DNA of 64,000 bases from Salinimicrobium marinum (GTDB lineage: Bacteria > Bacteroidota > Bacteroidia > Flavobacteriales > Flavobacteriaceae), in the NCBI RefSeq assembly GCF_014651535.1, contig NZ_BMXB01000006.1, forward strand, positions 62,001-126,000. Direction: 5' to 3'. The notes beneath the pieces were generated by a model that saw only the letters and a program-made list of their open reading frames with translations, was not told the DNA's origin and made no database searches. This document shows positions 35,472-43,272 of this stretch, in pieces. Numbering within the stretch: the first letter of the stretch is position 1; every line of letters begins with the position of its first letter. Made by a program: the position numbers and the translations under genes.

Positions 35472-35912
35472 TTAATCTATACGTAAAAATTTCCCGGAAC
35501 CATCAAATTCAAGTTCGGTTCCATTTGCAAGTTTCACTTCCTGTTCATCATCCTCTTTTTCCCAGCTTACAATTTGTGCATTGCTGTAATTGCTTTCTAT
35601 ATAGGTTCTCACCTGGTTGGGAAGTGCTTCTTTAGGAATTGAAGTTCCATTTTCAGTTTCAATTTCTGTCACTTCACCATTTTCATCAATATCTATTGAG
35701 GTACCATTGGTGAATTCCACTTCATATAATTCATCATTAAAGTATCCCTCTATACCATCTTTTTTGTCTATTTCCTTGATGGTTTCAGAAGAAAAATGCT
35801 GACTGATAAAATTTGATGCATTTTTAGGGAGATCGTTCGCAGACTGTGCAAAGGAAATTCCCGTAAAAGCGGCAAAAAATATACCTGATAAAATCATCTT
35901 TTTCATAATCAT
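35472..35912 (-). CDS. PepSY-like (DUF2874-type) exported protein
   Basis: 146 residues. A signal peptide (MKKMILSGIFFAAFTGISFA) precedes two tandem PepSY-like modules of about 55 residues, each with an NG-T-x-(I/L)-x-(I/F)-D-x-x-G-x turn (NGTSIDIDENG; NGTELEFDGSG). PepSY-like proteins are periplasmic beta-rich domains; no enzyme activity is implied. Met3 at 35906 is an alternative start. Confidence 0.8.
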   Translation of the reverse strand: MIMKKMILSGIFFAAFTGISFAQSANDLPKNASNFISQHFSSETIKEIDKKDGIEGYFNDELYEVEFTNGTSIDIDENGEVTEIETENGTSIPKEALPNQVRTYIESNYSNAQIVSWEKEDDEQEVKLANGTELEFDGSGKFLRID

Positions 35913-36248
35913 TCAATTTTAAGATTTACCCAAAGGTAAGTGTGAAGGCTTTTTCTGAAAAATGTATAGTTATAAGATTCTGTGAATTGACGTAGGATTA
36001 AGAAATCGGGTGCTTTTCTTAAAATCTTCAAAATCTGGATTGAATTTATGATTTGGATACTTTGTCAGAGTCTGGCATTTGGGATAAATATGAGGCAGGC
36101 CTTGCGCTACGTTTTGTAACAAAAGTAGCTGTAAAGCCAGAGGCCCTGTCTTAATTTTGGTTCCGGAGAAAAGAAAAATAGCTCCTGATTAAAATCATAA
36201 AATTTATTATAAACCGATCCTACCTTTGGATCAACTAAAATTCAACAA
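35913..36248. other. Gene-free region before osmC with a possible structured element
   Basis: A hairpin gctac (36106-36110)/gtagc (36125-36129), enclosed by imperfectly complementary flanks gaggcaggcc and aggccctgtc, occupies 36093-36150. No coding frame is supported. Confidence 0.4.
36221..36228 (+). promoter_or_regulatory. Putative -7 box (TACCTTTG) of osmC
   Basis: Exact TAnnTTTG match, 20 bp before the ATG at 36249; no clear TTG at the -33 distance. It sits within a small inverted repeat gatcc...ggatc. Confidence 0.45.
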
Positions 36249-36698
36249 ATGGAACCACATTATTATAACGTAGCATTAGACTGGAAAGCAGACAGAAAAG
36301 GAGAGATTTTTTCTCCAGAACTGGATCAAACAATAGAAGTTGCAACCCCACCAGAGTTTCCGAAGGGAATCGCCGGGATCTGGTCTCCCGAACATTTGTA
36401 CACAGCCTCTGTAAACAGCTGTTTTATGACCACTTTTCTTGCTATTGCAGAAAATTCAAAACTGGACTTCCTCAGCCTTAGCTGTCCGGCGAAAGGAAAA
36501 CTCGATAAAAAAGACGGAAAATTTGCCATGACCGAAATTCTTTTAGAACCGGTATTGGTGATTCCTAACGAAGAGGATAGGGAGAAAGCCGAAAAGATCC
36601 TGCATAAGGCAGAAAAAGCCTGTTTAATTTCCAATTCAATCACTGCTGAAGTGATTCTTAAAACTGAAATAAGAATTAAAGAAGTGACAGCTGTCTAA
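36249..36698 (+). CDS. OsmC family protein
   Basis: 149 residues of the OsmC/Ohr fold, peroxiredoxin-like enzymes that reduce organic hydroperoxides. The first catalytic Cys is in SVNSCFMTTFLA (about residue 58) and the second in AEKACLISNSI (about residue 126). Spacing is that of YhfA/OsmC-type proteins. Reductant would be a small thiol or lipoyl partner. It is alone in its transcript. Confidence 0.87.
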   Translation: MEPHYYNVALDWKADRKGEIFSPELDQTIEVATPPEFPKGIAGIWSPEHLYTASVNSCFMTTFLAIAENSKLDFLSLSCPAKGKLDKKDGKFAMTEILLEPVLVIPNEEDREKAEKILHKAEKACLISNSITAEVILKTEIRIKEVTAV

Positions 36699-36744
36699 TC
36701 CCTTTTCAAAAAAGAATCAATCCGCATCATCTTAATGAAAAACT

Positions 36745-36830
36745 GTAAAGGCTGTTTAAAGTTGTTTGAATAAGATTCTGACATAAGTTCGGCTTGACAA
36801 TTCTACAGCTTTTTAGGCAGCCTCTTTTAA
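36745..36830. repeat. Degenerate copy of the aggctgtc inverted repeat
   Basis: Left arm aaaggctgtttaaa (36747-36760) and right arm tttaggcagcctcttt (36812-36827) pair imperfectly. It lies after osmC and ends in a T run, so it may act as its terminator. Confidence 0.6.
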
Positions 36831-36954
36831 TGGATTGAGAAATGAGGTTTAGGCCATGATTTAGCTTCTTGCTTTTATAAACGCGATTATATATTTTGGT
36901 ATTTTTCACTACTTTAGAGTAAACGGAAGAAGATTCGAAAAAAAATCAGGATGT

Positions 36955-37479
36955 ATGATAGCGCTAATAAAAGGAGATATTACCAAAGTGGAAACAGATG
37001 CCATTGTTAATGCAGCCAACAGTTCTTTGCTGGGCGGTGGTGGTGTAGACGGCGCAATACATCGTGCCGGTGGTCCAGAAATTCTGGAGGAATGTAAAAA
37101 GATCGTGGCGAAACAGGGAAGATGTGAAGTTGGGGAGGCTGTGATCACCACCGCTGGAAACTTGCCTTCGCAAAATGTCATCCATACCGTTGGCCCGATT
37201 TGGAGTGGCGGGAGTAAAGGAGAACCTGAAAAACTCGCCAGTTGCTATATAAATTCACTAAAGCTCGCTGGGGAAAATAACTGTCGCAGCATCGCTTTCC
37301 CGAACATTAGTACAGGAGTGTATGGTTATCCTAAAAAGGCAGCCGCCGAAGTGGCCGTGAAAGCAGTTTCAGAATTTCTTTCAGAAACAACTCTAATGGA
37401 GAAAGTTATGTTCGTTTGCTTTGATGAGGAAAATGAGCAGTTTATCAGGCAGGAACTGGAAAAAGCCGGCAAGATCTGA
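36955..37479 (+). CDS. O-acetyl-ADP-ribose deacetylase (macro domain)
   Basis: 174-residue stand-alone macro domain. The ADP-ribose pocket is visible: [20 protein letters not shown] (about residues 20-39), [16 protein letters not shown] and [12 protein letters not shown]. This matches YmdB-type deacetylases that hydrolyse O-acetyl-ADP-ribose or mono-ADP-ribosyl groups. ATG 36955 is used because the domain begins at once ([17 protein letters not shown]). Confidence 0.92.
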   Translation: MIALIKGDITKVETDAIVNAANSSLLGGGGVDGAIHRAGGPEILEECKKIVAKQGRCEVGEAVITTAGNLPSQNVIHTVGPIWSGGSKGEPEKLASCYINSLKLAGENNCRSIAFPNISTGVYGYPKKAAAEVAVKAVSEFLSETTLMEKVMFVCFDEENEQFIRQELEKAGKI

Positions 37480-37520
37480 TTTCTTTTCCTGAGTGGATAC
37501 TTCCTTGATAAATTTCCAGA

Positions 37521-37904
37521 TTAAAGCACCATTTCAGAATATAGTCGTTTCAGGGTATTATTGAGATCATGGCACAATCCGGGATGTGGTCGTGAGGTCT
37601 GGATCACCGAGCTGCGAACAGCTGTTAGCCATCTAAACCTGGAAGGGATGTCCATTTGGGCGATAGGTCCGCCGTCTATGTCTCCTCTGCAGATTTTTTC
37701 AAAAGACTGTAAGTTTAATTTCAGTTGTTCAATATCAAGATCTTCACAAATCATTTTTAACTTGTTTTCGTCAATGTGATAAAGTACCTCCAGGTATTTC
37801 TCTTTTTTGCAAAACAAAACAATCCCCACATTCAGGAATTCTTCCCGTTCTACACGTGGCAACACCCGTATTACTGCATATTCATATAAGTGCTTGTCTT
37901 GCAT
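37521..37904 (-). CDS. DUF3037 protein
   Basis: 127 residues with the DUF3037 pattern YEYAVIRVLPRVEREEFLNVG near the N-terminus and PHPGLCHDL near the C-terminus (split here for length). The function is unknown. The start overlaps the end of the HipA-like kinase gene by 23 bp, so the two proteins are made together; this gene order recurs for the DUF3037/HipA-like pair. Confidence 0.8.
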   Translation of the reverse strand: MQDKHLYEYAVIRVLPRVEREEFLNVGIVLFCKKEKYLEVLYHIDENKLKMICEDLDIEQLKLNLQSFEKICRGDIDGGPIAQMDIPSRFRWLTAVRSSVIQTSRPHPGLCHDLNNTLKRLYSEMVL

Positions 37905-38697
37905 TCTGTGCTTCTTTTATAAAAATTTCTGAATGTTCCAGCCTTACCAGTAAAAACTGAATATAAGCTTCCTTGATTTCTTCGGGCTTGTCATCTGTTT
38001 CCTGCCAGTGCAGCCAGTCTTCCGGGATGGCTTCTATGATACCGCGAATCTTTTCTCCCGTAAGTATTTTTTTAAATTCAGTATCCACTTCTGTTAAAAG
38101 GCTGGCCTGCGGCAATAACACGTGATCCTTGATCAGGGCAAACGGACTTTTAGCATGTTTTTCCCTGTTGGTCCAGGAATGGTGAAAATAAAAAGAGGCT
38201 CCGTGATCGATTAACCACAATTTTTTATGCCAGATAAGCATATTGGTGTTTCTGAAGGTGCGATCAACGTTGGTGATAAGGGCATCCAACCAAACGATCT
38301 GTGAAGCGAGTTTTGCTTCCACGGTAGTCACTACCGGATCAAAATTTATTGCTCCGGAAAGAAAATGTAAAGCAAGATTCAATCCCTGACTTCCCTGTAG
38401 CAGATCCTGAATTTCCTCATCTCCTTCGGTCCTTCCAAAAGCCTCATCCAGATTGGCAAAAACAAGTTCCGGAATTTTCAATCCCAGCACCCGTGCGATC
38501 TCTCCTCCAATAAATTCCGCTATCAGGGCTTTTACTCCATGTCCGGCTCCTTTGAACTTTAATACGTACTTAAAATCATCATCGGCTTCCGAAAGGGCAG
38601 GTAAAGACCCGCCTTCCCGCAAAGGAGTAATATACCGGGTGACCGTAACGGTCCTTAGATATTCCTTGTTCATAGCTTTTAAAATAGGAAATGACAA
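37882..38697 (-). CDS. HipA-like protein kinase (HipA family kinase)
   Basis: 271 residues of the compact HipA_2-type. Nucleotide-binding lobe: KFKGAGHGVKALIAEFIGGE (about residues 48-67). Catalytic loop NVDRTFRNTN and metal segment LIDHGASFYFHH (about residues 139-177) are intact, so kinase activity is expected. Classical HipA needs the HipB antitoxin; no helix-turn-helix partner is here, only DUF3037. The target is unknown. Confidence 0.82.
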   Translation of the reverse strand: MSFPILKAMNKEYLRTVTVTRYITPLREGGSLPALSEADDDFKYVLKFKGAGHGVKALIAEFIGGEIARVLGLKIPELVFANLDEAFGRTEGDEEIQDLLQGSQGLNLALHFLSGAINFDPVVTTVEAKLASQIVWLDALITNVDRTFRNTNMLIWHKKLWLIDHGASFYFHHSWTNREKHAKSPFALIKDHVLLPQASLLTEVDTEFKKILTGEKIRGIIEAIPEDWLHWQETDDKPEEIKEAYIQFLLVRLEHSEIFIKEAQNARQALI

Positions 38698-38803
38698 TTT
38701 TAAGTATCATTTCAAAATACAAATTTAGGATTCAGAAATTAAAATTAATCCTTTCTGAAGGTTTAGTTTAAGGAAGCGAGAGGATTAGTCATTGCCAGAA
38801 AGT

Positions 38804-39877
38804 TTACTGTTGATTATCAGCTTCTGAAGTTTTCAGATGTTCCTGAATTTCTTCTGTTGTCTTTTTAGCCGATCTGCCAATACCTATGAGGGTAGCAGAA
38901 GCATAACCTGTCCAGCCTCCGTAGCCTACCATCCATAAGCCGGGGATTTCAAGTGCACGGGTGCCGTTGGTTTTGATCTTTCCCTTTGCATCTGCATGAG
39001 CAAGGCTTTGTAAATGCCTGGTGGCATAATGAAATCCGGTGCACCAAATGATGCTATCGAATTGCTCTTTTTCACCATTTTCCCAAATTACCCCATGTTC
39101 ATAAAGGCTTAGGAATTTACCTTTAGAGTTTAAAACTCCGCGTTCCCTGGCATCTTTTACAGATGGCACCATCACGATGTCTCCAAGATTGAATTTTGAA
39201 GCATCAAATTTTTCACCTTTTTGCTTGGCATAATATTTTGCTGAAGCAATGTTAAAAAGTACTCTTCCATCCACATCATCGGGCAAGAAATCGGGTGTTT
39301 TTAACGTGGCCCAGGTGGTTTCTGTTGCCTTCGAGACATCGGCGAGGATTTGTGCTCCGGAATTTCCTTCCCCAACAACCAGGACCTTTTGACCGTCAAA
39401 CTCGTCCGGATTTTTATATTCTGAAGCATGTAATTGTTCACCTTGAAAAACAGCTCCTCCCTTAACTTCCGGAATAAATGGTGCTTCCCAGATCCCTGTA
39501 GCCGAAATTACCGCTTTGCTGTAGAAATCTTCCTGATTGGTTTTCAACTTAAAAAGGTCATCTTCTTTTGTGACCTCCAATACCTCTACTGGACGTTCCA
39601 CAGCTAATTTATATCGCTGTTCATACTTGCAGAGATAGTGAATCACTTCATCACGATGGGGAAAATTATTTTTTGATTTTGGCATAAGCCAGCCGGGAAG
39701 GGAGCTTTGTTCGGCAGGAGAAAAGAGGGTGAGGGAATCCCAGCCTTCCTGCCAGGATCCGCCGCAGTTTTCCTGCTTGTCCAGGATCAGGAAATCGAGT
39801 CCGGTGCGGCGGAGATAATATCCACAGGCCAGGGCACTTTGTCCTCCTCCAATAATGATGACATCTTTGATGTACAT
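38804..39877 (-). CDS. arsO: Flavin-dependent monooxygenase of the arsenic operon (ArsO-like)
   Basis: 357 residues. FAD site GGGQSALACGYYLRRTG (about residues 9-25), NADPH site VVGEGNSGAQILAD (about residue 165) and the linking TGIWEAPFIP segment fit the FMO/YUCCA-like single-component group. It is the last gene of arsR-arsM-arsC-acr3-arsO, matching ArsO, whose exact role in arsenic resistance is debated. A gap of 77 bp follows acr3. Confidence 0.85.
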   Translation of the reverse strand: MYIKDVIIIGGGQSALACGYYLRRTGLDFLILDKQENCGGSWQEGWDSLTLFSPAEQSSLPGWLMPKSKNNFPHRDEVIHYLCKYEQRYKLAVERPVEVLEVTKEDDLFKLKTNQEDFYSKAVISATGIWEAPFIPEVKGGAVFQGEQLHASEYKNPDEFDGQKVLVVGEGNSGAQILADVSKATETTWATLKTPDFLPDDVDGRVLFNIASAKYYAKQKGEKFDASKFNLGDIVMVPSVKDARERGVLNSKGKFLSLYEHGVIWENGEKEQFDSIIWCTGFHYATRHLQSLAHADAKGKIKTNGTRALEIPGLWMVGYGGWTGYASATLIGIGRSAKKTTEEIQEHLKTSEADNQQ

Positions 39878-39954
39878 TTTGATTATGTTAATTTTTTACT
39901 TTGGAGACGCACTGGTAATGGGTCTCTCCTTACAGCGCAATGAAAAATCCACTG

Positions 39955-41034
39955 CTATGAATTCATGCTCTTTGCCTGTTCTTTCGTTTTTTCGGTTCCA
40001 TAATACTTTTTGCGGAGCCAGAAAGAAACCCGGACCAGCAAGATCAACGCCGGGACTTCCACCAGCGGCCCCACCACACCTGCAAAAGCCTGGCCAGAAT
40101 TAAGTCCGAAGACAGCAATGGCAACTGCAATCGCCAGTTCAAAATTGTTCCCGGCAGCTGTAAATGAAATAGAGGCATTCTTATCATATTCAGTTCCCAT
40201 GGCTTTGCTGAAGAAAAATCCGATAAGGAACATGATGGTGAAATAGATTAATAGCGGAATAGCAATGATCACCACATCTAGCGGAATTCTAATGATCATT
40301 TCCCCTTTTAGGCTGAACATTACTACGATCGTGAACAAAAGCGCAATTAATGTGAAAGGGGAGATGAACGCAAGAAATTTTTCCCTGTACCATTCTTCTC
40401 CTTTGGTTTTTACCATTATAAGCCTGCTTAATAGCCCTGCCGCAAAAGGAATTCCCAGGTAAATGGCTACACTCTCTGCAATAGTACCGATAGAGATATC
40501 TACAATCGCACCTTCAAAACCGAAGAGCGGCGGCAATTTGGTGATAAACAACCATGCGTAAAAACTATAGGCGAAAACCTGGAAAATGCTGTTTAAAGCC
40601 ACAAGTCCCGCGCCGTATTCACTGCTTCCTTCAGCCAAGTCGTTCCACACCAGCACCATCGCGATACAACGGGCGAGGCCAATCAGGATCAAGCCCACCA
40701 TATATTCAGGATAATCCTGCAGGAAGATCAAAGCCAGGGTAAACATAAGCAGCGGGCCTATAATCCAGTTCAGGATGAGAGATATGGAAAGGATCTTCAC
40801 ATTTTTAAAAACCTTTGGCAGGAGCCTGTAGTTCACTTTTGCCAAAGGCGGGTACATCATTAAAATGAGTCCGATCGCAATAGGAATATTGGTTGATCCG
40901 CTACTCATCGATTCAATATAGCCCGCGCCTGAAGGAAATAAATAACCAAGGCTTACGCCCAAAAACATTGCCAGAAAGATCCAAAGGGTAAGGTAGCGGT
41001 CGAGGTAGTTCAGTTTTTTCACATTTTCGGCCAT
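39955..41034 (-). CDS. acr3: Arsenite efflux transporter Acr3
   Basis: 359 residues with ten hydrophobic helices, the BASS-superfamily arsenite permease. The family mark [18 protein letters not shown] (about residues 120-137) contains the essential Cys, and [20 protein letters not shown] near the C-terminus carries the conserved Glu. It expels As(III) made by ArsC. It starts 5 bp after the arsC stop, so they are cotranslated. Confidence 0.93.
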   Translation of the reverse strand: MAENVKKLNYLDRYLTLWIFLAMFLGVSLGYLFPSGAGYIESMSSGSTNIPIAIGLILMMYPPLAKVNYRLLPKVFKNVKILSISLILNWIIGPLLMFTLALIFLQDYPEYMVGLILIGLARCIAMVLVWNDLAEGSSEYGAGLVALNSIFQVFAYSFYAWLFITKLPPLFGFEGAIVDISIGTIAESVAIYLGIPFAAGLLSRLIMVKTKGEEWYREKFLAFISPFTLIALLFTIVVMFSLKGEMIIRIPLDVVIIAIPLLIYFTIMFLIGFFFSKAMGTEYDKNASISFTAAGNNFELAIAVAIAVFGLNSGQAFAGVVGPLVEVPALILLVRVSFWLRKKYYGTEKTKEQAKSMNS

Positions 41035-41039
41035 AATAA

Positions 41040-41663
41040 TCAGCAGGTTTTGAGTTGGGAGAAGATGTAAAGCATTTCTGAAGCAATCTGCCCGTTCCGT
41101 TCGCTATACGTTTGGCGCTCCAGTTCAGTTCCATCAGCTTTTTTCGGATCTTCATATTTTACCGAAAAACGCGCTTCTGCCTCCGGAATAAAAGGGCAGT
41201 TGGCTTCAGCATCTGAGCAGGTAAGGATTGCAGCAAATATTTTCCCATGCGGAAGGGCTTCAGAATATATTTTAGAGTAACATTTTAATGGTTCAGATTC
41301 TTCGGAAAAAAAGATGAGGTACACCGGATTTTCTCCACCACTTTCTTTGATGATCCTGAATCCGCTGTCATTTAAAGCACGAACAGCATTGGGATGAAAA
41401 GCAGTGGCTTCTGTTCCGCCGGAAAAAGCCTGGAGATTCTTGATTCCTAAGTGATACCCGAAGGTTTGCGCCCACACCTGGCAAAGCTGACTTCGCCGGG
41501 AGTTGTGGGTGCAAATAAAATTTAGGTAAATTGGCTCGTCTTTATTCAGTTTTTCCTGAAGAAAAGAAATCGGTTTTTGCAATGCCTGTATTCTTTCATG
41601 AGGAATTTCTGAATTTTTAATATTCTCAATATAAGAAGTAACTTTTGGTAAAAGAGTTTTCAT
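41040..41663 (-). CDS. arsC: Arsenate reductase, low-molecular-weight phosphatase type
   Basis: About 207 residues from MKTLLPKV at 41663; the frame extends to 41717, but that would overlap arsM by 44 bp. The P-loop [13 protein letters not shown] (CX5R) is present. The downstream Cys pair in [14 protein letters not shown] matches the C82/C89 shuttle of thioredoxin-linked ArsC. It reduces As(V) to As(III). A helical N-terminal extension of about 45 residues precedes the domain. Confidence 0.88.
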   Translation of the reverse strand: MKTLLPKVTSYIENIKNSEIPHERIQALQKPISFLQEKLNKDEPIYLNFICTHNSRRSQLCQVWAQTFGYHLGIKNLQAFSGGTEATAFHPNAVRALNDSGFRIIKESGGENPVYLIFFSEESEPLKCYSKIYSEALPHGKIFAAILTCSDAEANCPFIPEAEARFSVKYEDPKKADGTELERQTYSERNGQIASEMLYIFSQLKTC

Positions 41664-41673
41664 TCTATAATTT

Positions 41674-42555
41674 TTAGCAACATCCGGATCCCGGTGCGCA
41701 AGTGGCCCCGCTTTCAAGTTCCTTCAGCTGGATTTTCTGCTTTTTCTTTCCCGGTTTCTGTGCAAAAACAGTGATGCTGAAGATGCCTGTTTTTCCGGAG
41801 TTGAATTCGTTGATCTCTTCAGCAGAAAGATATTTACCAAGGATATCATTGGGGATCTCGATGGCTTTTTCCTTTTGCAGCGTAATTTCCTCAAAACCTG
41901 ATTCTTTGATAAAACCAAGATATTCTTTCTTTTGAATGGCTCCCGAAATACATCCTGCATACATCTCTGCGTCCTCCTGCAATGCCTGTGGCAGATCACC
42001 CACCAGAACAATATCTGAAATACTGAAGTGACCTCCCGATTTTAAAACCCGGAAAATTTCAGAGATAACTTTTTGCTTGTTGGGAACGAGGTTTAAAACG
42101 CAGTTGCTCACCACGACATCGGCCATGTTATCTGAAACCGGTATTTCTTCAATGTCTCCCTCGCGGAATTCTACATTATTAAATCCTAATTTGTCTGCGT
42201 TGATCCGTGCTTTTTGGATCATGGCACTGGTAAAGTCGATGCCAATTACTTTACCTGTTTCGCCGGTTTCATGACGTGCAATAAAACAGTCATTTCCGGC
42301 ACCCGATCCCAGATCAATCACCGTATCACCCGGCTGAATGTGGGCGAATTTTGTTGGTAAGCCGCAGCCAAGCCCTAGATCGGCGTCTGTGTTATAGCCC
42401 TGGATATCCGAATAATCGTCGGTCATGATATTATAGACTTCTGTAGAGGCAGCGCCACTTCCACAGCAGGAAGATTGATTGAGCGCCTTATCCTGTTCGG
42501 CTATCTGGCTATATTTTTCGCGAACGATGTTTTTTAACTCTTCTGAAGTTTTCAT
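41674..42555 (-). CDS. arsM: Arsenite methyltransferase
   Basis: 293 residues. The SAM site VIDLGSGAGNDCFIA (about residues 78-92) and acidic IGIDFTSAMI are clear. Cysteines that bind As(III) in this family are seen in GLGCGLPTKF (about residue 64) and YAGCISGAI (about residue 179). An N-terminal SSCCGSG pair and a C-terminal CAPGSGCC tail add thiols that could deliver the metalloid. It makes methylated arsenicals; cotranscribed with arsC (10-bp gap). Confidence 0.93.
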   Translation of the reverse strand: MKTSEELKNIVREKYSQIAEQDKALNQSSCCGSGAASTEVYNIMTDDYSDIQGYNTDADLGLGCGLPTKFAHIQPGDTVIDLGSGAGNDCFIARHETGETGKVIGIDFTSAMIQKARINADKLGFNNVEFREGDIEEIPVSDNMADVVVSNCVLNLVPNKQKVISEIFRVLKSGGHFSISDIVLVGDLPQALQEDAEMYAGCISGAIQKKEYLGFIKESGFEEITLQKEKAIEIPNDILGKYLSAEEINEFNSGKTGIFSITVFAQKPGKKKQKIQLKELESGATCAPGSGCC

Positions 42556-42623
42556 AAGTACAGTAATTAAAAGTTGGTATTCAAGTGAATGATAATTTAA
42601 TAGTTGTTACAGCTTAGCGGCTA

Positions 42624-42959
42624 TTAACAACATTCTCCCGTTGAAGGATCAACGTATCCGTCAAATAATCCGTTGAAAAGTGCTTTGATCTCTGCCCATT
42701 TCTTCGGATTTATACAATAGCTTACCGAAACTCCTTCGATGGTGCCCTGGATGATTCCAATTTCTTTAAGTTCCCGTAAATGCTGACTAATTGTTGCCTG
42801 TGCAAGTCCCAGTTCCTGAACAAGGTCTCCGTTTATACATGCATTTGTTTTTAGTAAATGCTGGAGAATGGCCAGTCGCGCCGGGTGTGCCATTGCTTTA
42901 GCAACTTTTGCAAGTTCATTTTGTTCCTGCGTAAAAAGATCTGATCTGGTAACGCCCAT
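42624..42959 (-). CDS. arsR: ArsR family arsenic-responsive repressor
   Basis: 111-residue winged-helix repressor. Recognition region GLAQATISQHLRELKEIG (about residues 51-68). The classical ELCVCDL metal site is absent; Cys41 (NACING), Cys82 and a terminal Cys110-Cys111 (GECC) are the possible As(III) ligands. It heads the operon; a palindrome overlapping the promoter region (42976-42991) is a candidate operator. Confidence 0.9.
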   Translation of the reverse strand: MGVTRSDLFTQEQNELAKVAKAMAHPARLAILQHLLKTNACINGDLVQELGLAQATISQHLRELKEIGIIQGTIEGVSVSYCINPKKWAEIKALFNGLFDGYVDPSTGECC

Positions 42960-42975
42960 GTAGTTATATTTGTTT

Positions 42976-42991
42976 ATTGCAATATTACGAT
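42976..42991. promoter_or_regulatory. Candidate ArsR operator
   Basis: attgcaat-attacgat, an imperfect 16-bp palindrome (6 of 8 pairs), 17 bp upstream of the arsR start codon. Assignment is by position only. Confidence 0.35.
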
Positions 42992-43241
42992 TAATTCTGA
43001 ATTTAAGGAATAAATTTGAAAAATTTATTTTCCGAAGTAGATGCTACGTATCATCATATTCGTAATGCTACTGCTGGATATTTCAGATTTCTAAAACGAA
43101 TTTTGCGTGAAGGTCAGGTATTTTGCCATATTCTCAATGAACCTTTAGAAATGCTGTTTCCGAAGATTATTTAAGAAAAATAATTTTGAGCAAACCTTAA
43201 TAATTTTGAATTCCTGAAATGATTTAGTCTTACAAAAACCT

Positions 43242-43249
43242 TAGTTTTG
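43242..43249 (+). promoter_or_regulatory. Putative -7 box (TAGTTTTG) of serB-serA
   Basis: Exact TAnnTTTG match 23 bp before the start codon; a TTTG lies too far upstream (33 bp), so the -33 element is weak. Confidence 0.4.
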
Positions 43250-43272
43250 ATATTCATTTTATTCAGCAAAGC

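Larger units (their letters stand above)
42960..43272. other. Divergent intergenic region between the ars operon and serB-serA
   Basis: It holds the candidate ArsR operator at its left end and a -7 box for the fusion gene at its right end; nothing else recognised. Confidence 0.6.

Noticed and set aside
38804-42959. Mobile arsenic-resistance island
   Set aside because: No integrase, transposase, attachment repeats or tRNA at the borders, and no evident composition change.
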